Shown here piece after piece: positions 22,477-32,016 of a DNA stretch of 64,000 nt; position 1 is the first letter of the stretch; each line of letters opens with the position of its first letter. The stretch spans positions 62,001-126,000 of the forward strand of contig JAVSML010000968.1 of assembly GCA_038503035.1 (NCBI GenBank), read 5' to 3'. The position numbers and the translations under genes are program-made. The stretch is from Crocodylus rhombifer (taxonomy: Eukaryota; Chordata; Crocodylia; Crocodylidae). Under the pieces are notes generated by a model. That model searched no databases. It was given only the letters and a program-made list of their open reading frames with translations, and was not told the origin of the DNA.

Positions 22477-23175
22477 CAGGGGTCAGCAACCCCCGGCATG
22501 TGTGCTGAGCACAGCACGCAAGGCCATTTTGCTTGGCACACCACCAACAGCGTGGGCTCTAGGCAGCCGCTGCCAGCCACGAAGCCTGGGCTGCTCCCAG
22601 CTTGCAGCTGGGTGGCTGCAAGTCCTGCCATGGCTGGCAGTAGCTACCCAGAGCCAGGGCTGGCTGCAGTTGGGAGGCTGCAAACTTCTGTTCTGGGCTC
22701 CAGCATTAGCTCCTTACCGGCATGTGCACGTCTCAGAGTAGACTTTGTCCAGTGGCCCAGGAGCCCAGCTCCGTGTGCCCGCACATCTGGTTGTGCTTGT
22801 TTGTCTGCCTCTACCTTGTCCTGTGTGTCTGTGTGCGCACCCATGTGTCTAGTTCTGGATGTATGTGTGCATGTGTCCGCTCTGGGTGTGTTCTGGTTCT
22901 CTGTGTGCGTGTGTCTGGTTCTCTCTCTGCTCTCCTTTTTTTTTCTCTTATTTGTCCTTTTTTCTCTCTCATTGCAAAATGCTCAACAAAAAAGGAATAC
23001 ACAACAACAAAGGCAACATTTATGATTATTAAATATACCACTATGCAGTGCATCCTGCCATGTACACCCTCCCTTCCCCCTGCCCTCATTTTGATTTTCT
23101 GGCACTCCAGCACCTTCCAAGGTAGACATTGTGGGGGTTTTCAGCACTCTGACCAAAAAACATTGCTTACCCTTG
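22477..23175. mobile_element. hAT-like element, 699 bases, perfect 8 bp target duplication
   Basis: The left end CAGGGGTCAGCAACCCC is mirrored at the right by the inverse of CAAGGGTAAGCAATG. TTGTAGAC flanks both ends (22469-22476 and 23176-23183). The interior has a GT/TG-rich stretch (22820-22920) and a TATTAAATATA segment. No transposase frame was found. Confidence 0.9.
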
Positions 23176-23386
23176 TTGTAGACCATAATATATGCTAAAC
23201 TAGCTAGCATAAAGCTGAATATAAGGTAGAGTCACGTAATTTGCTAAGCTTACTCAACATCCTAAAAATATGATCTCTATCAAGGCCTTTTTTATGCATA
23301 AATGATCCTTAGAGACTTAAGAAAGAGGCTTATGAGGAAGATTCCTTAGCCAATTAACACAAGACTTAGATCCTATTATGGTATTG

Positions 23387-23876
23387 GTTTCCAGATTTGG
23401 TTGGGGGAGGGGGTGGAACAGACACATACACCATCCCCTTAAAAATCCAGAGGCTATATGGGGATCAGCAGAGGCCCTGAGCTGCAGGGAGGCAGTTCAT
23501 GGATTGGGCAGGGCTACACAGATCACATTGGGCAGCAAATGCCGGGTGGGAGCTACACAGTGGGGGTCATGCTGCAGATGCCACACAGTAGGAGCAATCA
23601 GAAGCAGCAGCTCCACAAATGCAGCCAGTTGCTGCTGAGCTTGTTTCCCAAGGCACCCAGAATGGGGTCCCACTGATCCCACGGGCAGCAGCAGCCACCT
23701 CCATGCAGGGGCTCTGGCTTGGAAGCCAGCAGCTGCCTCTGCTCTCTTGGCAGGCATGTCTAGCACTGTCACAGATCCCAGCCCAGGCTACCCAGAACTG
23801 AGAGACCTGCTATGGGATGGACAAAATCCCTCCACAGCCTGGATCCAGCCCATGGGCTTTAGTTTGCCTGCCCCTA
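23387..23876. mobile_element. hAT-like right-end fragment
   Basis: The right end GTTTGCCTGCCCCTA (to 23876) matches the inverted terminus of the element at 230. GCAG-rich inner sequence precedes it, with GGATCCAGCCCATGGGC just inside. The left terminus is not found. Confidence 0.5.
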
Positions 23877-23884
23877 TAATGTAA

Positions 23885-25276
23885 ATATTTCCCATGCTTC
23901 TGAGCTTGGCTAGTTGCTCCACTGCCCTGATAATACCACTGACAAATGCTGCATTTGTCATGGGGGGCATGCGCACCCCCAGATTTGTACTGCCTGTCCC
24001 CTCCCTGCTCTGCTGCATGCCACACATAAAGGCTGCCCATGCCACTTCTGATGAACATGAAGCAGGCTGCCCACCCCAATCTAATCAAAGACTGGTATTT
24101 CTCACAGCTAGACAGAGTAAGTGAGAGGAGAAGAGTATGCAAAGAAAAAGGATGATGGTGCAAGCTGACAAGTTGCTCGCCAAAAATCTCTGATGGGTCA
24201 GAGCCTACAGATGCATTCCAAGAAAAAGGTACAGAACAAGATGTAGTTCTCAGAGGGGTTTTGTTTTGTTTAATGTCTCTATCTGTCTTCCATGTACAGT
24301 TGTCATTTTATGATTTCAGTGGCTTCAAAAGTATGCACAGAGCCAGAAATGCAGCTTGGCAAGCAGTGTCCAGCCAGTAAGTCGGGGGGGGGAAGGCGCA
24401 TGGGGAAGGCAGATCAAGGCCCTGACAGTGAGAGATGGAGTGGGGCTGGCTGGGACTGGGGCAAGGACAGGGGCAGGAGCTTCCCAGCCAGGGTGGGGGC
24501 AGGACATGGGATGGAACCATGGGAGGCTTGTCTGGGTGTCACAAGGGGATGGATAGGGGGCATCTCCCACCACTGCATACGCCCCGGGAGAGTCATGGGG
24601 GGGCATGTGCACCCCCAGATTTGTCCCAGGGTGAGGATGGGCTTCCTGCTGTGGGCTTGAGGCCAGGAGCTGTGGTGACCTCTTCCCAGTGATGGTGGGG
24701 CCAGGACTGTGCTCGGAGTGGGTCAGGCAGCAGCGGCACTGGGAGGGGGAGTTATGGGGGGGAGCTATAGCCACCCCAAAATTCACCATAGCCACCCCTG
24801 CCAGCACCGCTCCTGCCCAGCCTGCTCCCACCCACCGTAAGCACAGCCCCACACCAGCCCCCCCCCATGCAGAAAGAGGCTGGTGTAGTCCCTGGCCCTG
24901 AGTCTGCAGCAGGCAGCCTACTTTCACCCCATGCACAAATCTTTGGGGCACATGCTCACCATGCCTCCTCTGGGGGTGCACACAGCAGCAGGAGCAGCTC
25001 CCCCCCCACCCCTGTACCCCCCAGGTGAGATGCCTGCAGCTCCTTCCCACACCCTGCCCTGCCTTGGCTGGGCAGCACCTGTCCCTGCTGCTGCCCCAGT
25101 CCCACTCCCTCCCGCACTGTGGGGTCCCCAATCTCCCCCCACCACTGACTTACTGGTGGGAAGCTGCTGTCCAAGTTGCCAGGCTGCTTATCGGCAATTA
25201 GATCGGTATCAGCTGATATGGCTGGTTAATAATCAGCCATCAGTATCAGCCTGAAAAATCTCTCGGTGCACCCCTA
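23885..25276. mobile_element. Second TGCACCGA-type transposon, left end lost
   Basis: The right end CTCGGTGCACCCCTA (to 25276) and inner words GATCGGTATCAGCTGATATG and AATCAGCCATCAGTATC match the element at 9350-10651. The GC-rich core from about 24360 aligns with 9530 onward (AGGGAAGGCAAATCAA/GGGGAAGGCAGATCAA). No left terminus was identified. It is inserted just before a CR1 3' UTR. Confidence 0.6.
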
Positions 25277-25675
25277 GTGTTTTTAAACCTTCATCAGAGG
25301 CATTGGGTGTTGGCTACAGCCAAGGCCAATGGGATGTGCCAGTGTTCCTGCTGAGACATTCCTGGCTAGAGGGTCTTGATCCTCTGCTCAGGGTCGGGCC
25401 AATTGCCATATCTGGGGTCAGGGAGGAATATTACCCCATGGTCAGATTTATGGACTGTGGGGGTTTCGTGCCTTCCTTTGTAGTAGGGGCATCAGCCACT
25501 ATCCAGGATCTCTTACACATATGACAACATTTCACAGAAACAAGACATTGGCTGTCATGGTTCCCTTACTTTATCTGTGGCAGATCAGGATTTTAGGTCT
25601 GTGTTGTGTCAGGGTTGATGACAGTCTTACACAGAATTTAGATTATGGTTTGTATAGGATGATTTGGGGAGTGGT
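25277..25675 (+). mobile_element. CR1 3' UTR fragment
   Basis: Aligns with the CR1 3' UTR at 2010-2410: GTGTTTTTAAACCTT, TTGGCTACAGCCAAGG, GTCTGTGTTGTGTCAGGGTT and TAGATTATGGTTTGTATAGG occur in the same order. Confidence 0.75.
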
Positions 25676-26375
25676 AGCCAAGCCCAGTACCACACATTAA
25701 CCTCTCTCAGGCCGTATGTGGCCTGTGGGCTTCCAGTCTTGACATGAAGTAATCCAAAAGAAATTCTGTCTGCACCAGAGGTTTTGCTGATATAACTTTG
25801 TCAGCTTTGGGTGTGTGATTTTTTTTTTTTTTCACACTCACATATACACTTGCAACATACATACCCTGGCAAAATTGGCAGTGTAGGTCTCAGCTAAGAG
25901 GCAGGGATGAATGAGTTTCTACCTCTAGCTTATGAAACACAACTAGAGCCATGCCATTTATTTTTACTTTTCAGTGGTGAAAATTAAGGTAATTTTTTCA
26001 TCAGATCTAAGGATCAGTACAAGCTGGCCATGAGGCTTACAATAGCCAGAACATTATTCTAATATGGGGTAATCCAATTATATATTTCTTTGTGACTGAC
26101 CAAAACACCAAGGGAAGAATTTTATTCCACCTAATAATGGATGACCAAAATTCAGCTTATGACCCACTCTTGAGTTATCCAGTTGAAGTGTAGAAATGGT
26201 TCCATTAACCCCTCTGGGCACAAAAGTGCCCCTGTTATAGAAACAGGATTACCCTCCAGAGACATTCAGACATTCCTTTACTCTTATAAAGGCCTCCAAT
26301 TACATGTTCAGAAAGGGTAATAGAATTCCAGCTACATTTAAGTTGGTTGATCAAAATTGGTTGCAAACTGCACAT
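25676..26375. other. No gene recognised
   Basis: AT-rich sequence. A stretch at about 25780-25890 centred on a T-run, with GCTGATATAACTTTGTCAGC, looks like an old MITE, but the borders are not visible. Confidence 0.35.
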
Positions 26376-26547
26376 TTCATAGAATCACAGAGAAAATGTG
26401 TTGGAAGGGCCCACCAGAAGGCAGACCCCAGTTGAAGTCCCAAACTTTAGCTGTAGCCCATACCCAATGCCTCTGGGGAGGTTTAAAAACACCCTCACAC
26501 GTATAGCAGAAAAAAGGGGGAGTGGGGTGGGAGCAACTAGCAAAGCC
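26376..26547 (-). mobile_element. CR1 3' end fragment, minus orientation
   Basis: TTCATAGAATCACAGAGAAAATG and TTGGAAGGGCCCACC are the complement of a CR1 tail. They are followed by the complement of the 3' UTR words ACCTCCCCAGAGGCATTGGG and GGGCTACAGC. It meets a plus-strand CR1 at a hairpin (26548-26574). Confidence 0.7.
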
Positions 26548-26700
26548 AGAAGCATGGGAAATACCCATGCTTCTCAGAGGGTAGTAATCAATGGCTCAAT
26601 GTCTAGTTGGCAGCCAGTATCAAGGGCAGTGCCCCAGGGGTCAGTCCCAGAGCCAGTTTTGTTCAATATCTTCATCAATGACCTGGAAGATGGCATAGCG

Positions 26701-27039
26701 CAATGATTCTCAACCCATGGGTCACAACCCAAAAGTGGGTCGCAAGAATATATAAAAGGGTCCTGAGCAAACTTTAAACATTGATTCTACTTTAAAGGAG
26801 AAAAATGTGGGAAACCATAGCTTTTCTTTGCAGGCTGGCAGAGTTCTAGCCTGCAAGGGGCAGCTTGGGGCCCCCCATTCACCCCACATACCCCTCCTAG
26901 CCCCCACTCCCACCCTCTGCCCCACACACTGGGGGGCTAGGGGCTGCAGGGAGTGGGTCGGGAGTGAGGGGCACTGGGTCAGGACTGGCCATCAATATTT
27001 ACAAATGGGTCCTGGTACAAAAAAGGTTGAGAACCACTG
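26701..27039. mobile_element. hAT MITE inside a CR1 reverse transcriptase
   Basis: The left end CAATGATTCTCAACCC and the inverse of the right end CAGTGGTTCTCAACCTTTTT bound 339 bases. The flanks GCATAGCG (26693-26700) and GCAGAGAG (27040-27047) match at six of eight bases. It interrupts the CR1 exactly between the NDLEDGI- and the YADD block. Confidence 0.8.
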
Positions 27040-27675
27040 GCAGAGAGTATACCCTCAGCAAGTATGCAGATGACACCAAGCTAGGGAGAATAGTAGATAT
27101 GGTGGAGGGTAGGGCTAGGATTCAGAGGGATCTAGACAAATTGGAGGACTGGACCAAAAGAAATCTCATGAGGTTCAATAATAACAAGTGCAAGGTCCTG
27201 GAACAATCTAGATAGCAGTTCTGCAGAAAAGGACCTGGGGGTTACAGTGAACAATAAGCTGAATATGATCCAACAGCGTGCTCTTGTTGGCAAGAAGGCT
27301 AACAGCATACTGGGCTGCATTGGTAGAACTGTTGCTGGCAGATCAAGGGAAATGAGTATTCCCGTCTATTCAGCACTGGTGAGGCCACATCTGGAGTACG
27401 GTGTCTAGTGGAGGGCAATGAAAATGGTTAGAGGGCTGGGGCACAAGATTTCTGAGGACAAGCTGAGGAAACTGTACTTATTTAGTCTAGAGAAAAGAAG
27501 ACTGAGAGGGGATTTAATAGCAGCCTTCAAGTACCTGAAATGGGGTTCCTAAAAAGATGGAACTAGACTATTCTCAGTGGTGGCAGATGACAGAACAAGG
27601 AGCAATGGTCTCAAGTTGCAGCAAGGGAAGTGTAGGCTAGTTATTAGGAAGAATTTCTCAGTAGAAGGCTGTTGC

Positions 27676-28885
27676 CAAGTGACAAAGTACACACGTAGCC
27701 CCTGTAGTGATCTGGAGCTGGGCAGCTCGGCTGAGTCACCAACCACCTTCTTGTTTTGTCCAGCAAGAGTAAGAAAGAGCTAGCTCTTACCAGCAGGTGC
27801 AGACCTGGAGGGAGTAGAGTGGCACAGCACACAGCACTGACACCATGGTTTATGAACACCTGAACACTGAGTATTAAGAAGCAGGTGGGTTGTGACATCA
27901 CAAGCCCGCGCCCACCACTGGAGCTTAAAAGATCAGGAATGCCAGTCAGCAGGGGGAGAGAGGACAATACACCTGTGTCATTCACTCCAACAGGGAGCAG
28001 GGTAACCAGTCATGCCATCTGACAGTACAGGACAGGGCAACAAAAAGCTCTGTGTGGAACCCCATTTCCAGATGCCCAAAGACAAAAATCTCAGAAGACA
28101 CTCGGAAACCCTTGTGCTGAAGTCCAGAAGATGAACATTCCACAAGAAGGTTCCATTAACGTAACCCCCCACCACCCCCAAAACAGGAAAAATTTAAGAG
28201 TAGAGGTACCAGCTCACAGGATGAGCAGGACCTCTTATATTAAACAGAGGGGACAACTGATCGAAGATAAGGAGAGAGACAACTCTGAGCTGCGTGCATA
28301 CTTGATGTGGAGTGAAGTTTCCTACTAATCGATTAATGAAGTTGATGTGACAGAAGCAAGGAAGCTGACGAATTGATTATTGAATTTTCCATTGGGATTG
28401 TTATTTATTATATCTGCTATGAATTGCCTGTATTTATATCTACATGCTCATGAATTCATTGAGCATGACAGGCAATTCAGAACCACTTTTGGGCATATGA
28501 TGAAGTAAGCCATCAGGTGCCTAGGTATCCTAGATTAATTTATATGTACTCCTCACCCTGACACAAAGAGAACTGAGAGTAAATGAAGATACCGCTTACG
28601 CACAACTGTAACAGCTGGAGCCATCAAGTCCCAGTTGGTGAATGGATGGTGTGTATAGGAGGCAGAGCCTCAAGAAACACCATTGATAGGAACACACTCA
28701 CGATAGTCTTTACCAGTATAGGAATCTTCCTTTTCTTTATTCTTTTGAGATCAAGACATGGTGGGCGGGTTAAGGGAGATTAACCATGAGCAGGTAACCC
28801 AAAGTACCTGGGCACAGATGGTGGAAGGCTGCCAAAACACAACTCTGTCCAAAGACATAAGACCTCAGCTGTTTTGGCTCAAATG
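27676..28885. other. Insertion of unrecognised sequence within a CR1
   Basis: About 1.2 kb separates the CR1 RT part from its 3' end. It has no recognised family, no long frame, and no clear target duplication. A nested hairpin lies at 28421-28478. An AAGACATGGTGGGCGGG word at 28754 resembles AAGACGTGGTGGGCGAG at 18212, hinting at a related LTR element. Confidence 0.5.
28421..28478. other. Nested perfect hairpin
   Basis: Outer arms GAATTGCCTGT and ACAGGCAATTC (11 of 11 pairs) enclose inner arms CATGCTCA and TGAGCATG (8 of 8), with a self-complementary TGAATTCA next to the loop. Only the left side has an 11-base internal bulge. Confidence 0.8.
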
Positions 28886-29084
28886 GGTACAAGGGGTAGT
28901 AAAAAACTGTAACGGGTTACCCAGAGAGGTTGTGGACTCTCCATCTTTGGAGGTTTTTAAGATTCAGTTAGGCAAAGCCTTGGCTAGGATGATCTATGGT
29001 CCTGCTTTGAGCAGGGGTTGGACTAGATGACATCCTGAGATGCCTTACAACCCTAATTGTCTATGATTCTACCCATATTATAAA

Positions 29085-29450
29085 ATAGGCATAGATACAC
29101 CTAGATCTTCCCCAACCAGTGGCTGTCTTCTTGAACACCTCCAGTGATAGACAGACCAAACTGCCTAGGGAAGTTGTATTCCAGTGTCTCAGTATTTTAA
29201 CAGTGCAGAATTTTTGTTTGGATATCCAGTCTAAATTTACTTTGTTGAAAGTACAAGCCATTGATCTGCATCTTCCTCTGCAGAAAGAAAAGGTGCTTTC
29301 CTTCTTCCTAATGGCAGCATGGCAGTCCTTCAAGTATTTGAAGACTGCTATCATGGCCCCTCTTAAGTGCTTCTTCTGCAAGCTGAACATGCCTAGCTCC
29401 TTCAGCTCTCCATCAGCTCAGTCCAGTTTTTTGATCAGCTCACTCTAACA
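29085..29450 (-). mobile_element. CR1 LINE fragment, minus orientation
   Basis: The 109-codon minus frame 29390-29061 includes KKHLRGAMIAVFKYLKDCH, matching the CR1 RT C-terminal region also seen at 1630-1850. A SLEVFK block follows near the 3' side. It is truncated at both ends. Confidence 0.8.
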
Positions 29451-29613
29451 ACCAGGGTTCTAGTTCCTAGGCAGCTCTTAAGGACTACTTCCTTATCTTT
29501 GGAAAAAAATTGAGAATAGGAATAATGTAATGCCAAAAGCGTAAAGGAGGATGATGGCCACATAACTGGCTACTCTAAGACCAAGAAAGCCAGCTGTACA
29601 GGTTCTTCTAAAC

Positions 29614-32008
29614 CATGGGTGGGCAAAATACAGCCCATGGGCCAGATTCGGCCCACGAGGCCATTCTATCCAGGCTGTGGGGCCACCAAAAAAATAATAA
29701 ATATTTATCTGCTTCTGGCTCCTGTCAAAGATGACAGGAACCAGGGGCAGTAGGACCCAGGGGAAGCCACGGCAAGCTCCTGCAACAGCAGGGCCAGCCC
29801 AGCAGCCCCCCCCCCCCCCCCCACACACACACACCAGCAGAAAGCCCCTGCTTAGTAGGGGCTTCTGGCTTGGGACTATGAGACTGTTTGTGCCTGAGCT
29901 GGCATGGGAAATTCAGGTAAAAGCAGGGAGGCAGGGGAGAATTGCGGGGATCACCCATCTTCAGAGTTGGGCCAGCTCCTGCTGAGTCCCATGGTCCAGT
30001 CATACAGCCAGGAGCCACGTGGTGCTGAATGGCTGGTAGGTGGGCAGGAATGTGGAGAAAGTGGCAATGGGGAGAGGGGAGAGTGAAAGTGAGCAGAGCA
30101 CAGGGCCTGTGTTGGTGTCCCAGAGCCAGTGCCAGCAGAGCCCAGAGTGGAGTGGCAGGAACACAGGGCATGGGCTACTAGGGATTTGTGGAGCTGGGCT
30201 AGGCTGCCAGCAGGGAGAGAGGGGAGCGGACCAATGGATTCACAACTTTAGGCCAGCTGCAGTGTTCCTTGGCCTCCCACTTCTTCCTGCCATGCAAGGT
30301 GGAGCAGCCACTGGCATGGTTGTGGCAGCCACAGGGCCTTGGTGGCGGTGGCAGAGAAGGAGGAAGACAAGATGGACTTGGCCACCACCGTCTTCTCCTT
30401 CTCGCTGCGTTTGCAGTGGTACTCATGGTGCTGCCATGGTGCTCCCACTACACCCAGCTGCTGCACCCTGCCTCCCAACACAGCTGCTGCCACCAGCTCC
30501 ACACCCACTCCTGCACCTGCCACTGCCGTCGCTGCTGTTCCTGACCACCACAGGTGCCTCGGCCTGCTGCAGAGATGGCGCCAAGCACAAGTGGCCGCAG
30601 TGCTTGAGCTCATGGCAGGGACTTGGCAGTGGCAGGGGCAGCCCAGCTTCATTGCCCAGCAGCAGCCACTTGCCACTGCAGCAGCAAGGTGGGGCAGCCC
30701 TTGTGGCATACCTTGGGGCTGCCAGTATGGTTGTAGCAGCCACAGCGAAGGAGAAGGATGAGGTAGGCTAGACTGCCACCATCTACTCCTTGTTGCCACA
30801 TCTGCAGTGCTGTTTGCAGGACTGGGTGCTGCCACTGCAGTATTCCTGCCATGCCCGGCTGCCATGCACCGCCTCCCAACATGGGTGCAGCTGGAGCAGT
30901 GGGCAGCTTCCGCCAAGTTGCTGCTGTCCCTGCCACTGCAATGAACCCAAGCACAAGGAGTGAGTGCAGGAGTGGCAGCAGCAGCCGTATAGGGAGGTGG
31001 AGCACAGCAGACAGGCACAGTGTGAGCACCGTGTCAGCAGTGGCCACTCCCGTGAGCAGCACCACAAGCACCACTGCAAGCGCACAGACAAGAAGGAAGC
31101 AGCAGCCAAGTCTGCCTCCTCCTCCTCCTCCTCCTCCTCCTCCTCCTTCTCCCCTGCTGCTGCTGCCAAGCCCTGTGACCACCACAAACATGCCAGTGGC
31201 CCCAAAGGATACCGCAAGGGCATGCTCTGCTTTGCATGGCAGGAAGGAGCAAGAGGCCAAGGTGCGCCGCAACCAGCCCAAAGCCATGAAGCCATTGGCC
31301 AGCTCCCTTCTCTCCCTGCTGCCAGCCCAGCCCACTCCCTGCGCTCCTGCTGCCCCACTCTGGGCTCTGCCAGTGCTGGCTCCAGGACACTGACGCAGGC
31401 CCCACGCTCCACTGACTTCCATTTTCCCCTCTCTCCGCTGCCGCTTTCCCCACTTTCCTGCCCACCCACCAGCCTCTCTGCACCATGTGACTCCCATACC
31501 TACAATACCATTCCCACCCATACAGCCCCACAAACCCCCATTCCCACCCACCCACAGCTCCTCGCAAACCACACACCCACACCCCCCCCGACACTCCTGC
31601 ACACCCAACACAATATACGAGTAAGACTGCATTTTGAACTATTGTGCAATCACTTCTACATATACAGCACAAACACACACAAATCAGGACAAAATATTTT
31701 TTTAATTAAATTTATATTATTATGGGTGTTTGATTGTTATTATATAATTGGGGGGGGCGTTCCCTAAGATGGCAAACCCTCTTCCCCAAAGGACTACTTC
31801 CAGGGACAAGGGGGGTGTGGGTGTGGAGAAAGGAACAGGAGCAGGGGTGGAGGGGACACTTCCAGTGCCGAAGGTCAGAGGTGAGAGGCAGGACTTCTGG
31901 TCCCAGGGGGTGGGGCACCTTTCAAGGGGTGGGGCTACCCATGAGGCCCTCAACAGCTTGTCAAAACTCAGTAAGCAGCCCTCCACCCAAAATAATTACC
32001 CGCCCCTG
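29614..32008. mobile_element. hAT-like element, 2395 bases, perfect 8 bp target duplication and giant palindrome
   Basis: The left end CATGGGTGGGCAAAATACAG and the right end ATTACCCGCCCCTG match the MITE at 46325 at both ends. TTCTAAAC flanks it (29606-29613 and 32009-32016). The middle is a large imperfect inverted repeat: about 30091-30480 pairs with about 30990-31420. It holds a C-run with CA repeat (29808-29832) and a TCC repeat (31115-31147). Long frames on both strands of the palindrome (up to 327 codons) are low-complexity and have no transposase motif. Confidence 0.92.
31115..31147 (+). repeat. (TCC)n microsatellite
   Basis: Eleven near-perfect TCC units lie in the right arm of the palindromic hAT element. 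Confidence 0.9.
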
Positions 32009-32016
32009 TTCTAAAC

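Larger units (their letters stand above)
26575..29070 (+). mobile_element. CR1 LINE with RT domain, split by two insertions
   Basis: Segments 26575-26700, 27040-27675 and 28886-29070 form one CR1. They carry RT blocks [19 protein letters not shown], then SKYADDTKLG (catalytic YADD) and RNLMRFNNNKCKVL. After a second gap comes a 3' end (GGTTGGACTAGATGACATCC, tail CTATGATTCTA). A hAT element sits between the two RT blocks and unrecognised sequence between RT and 3' end. Frames are broken. Confidence 0.85.

Noticed and set aside
22722..23198. 158-codon frame rich in Cys, Val and Leu
   Set aside because: It spans a GT-rich low-complexity stretch in the hAT element at 22477-23175 and runs past its end.
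30248..31767. Frames of 227-327 codons on both strands at 30-31.8 kb
   Set aside because: They lie in the palindrome of a hAT element, are low-complexity (Cys, Ser, His, Ala) and mirror each other. No transposase motif is present.
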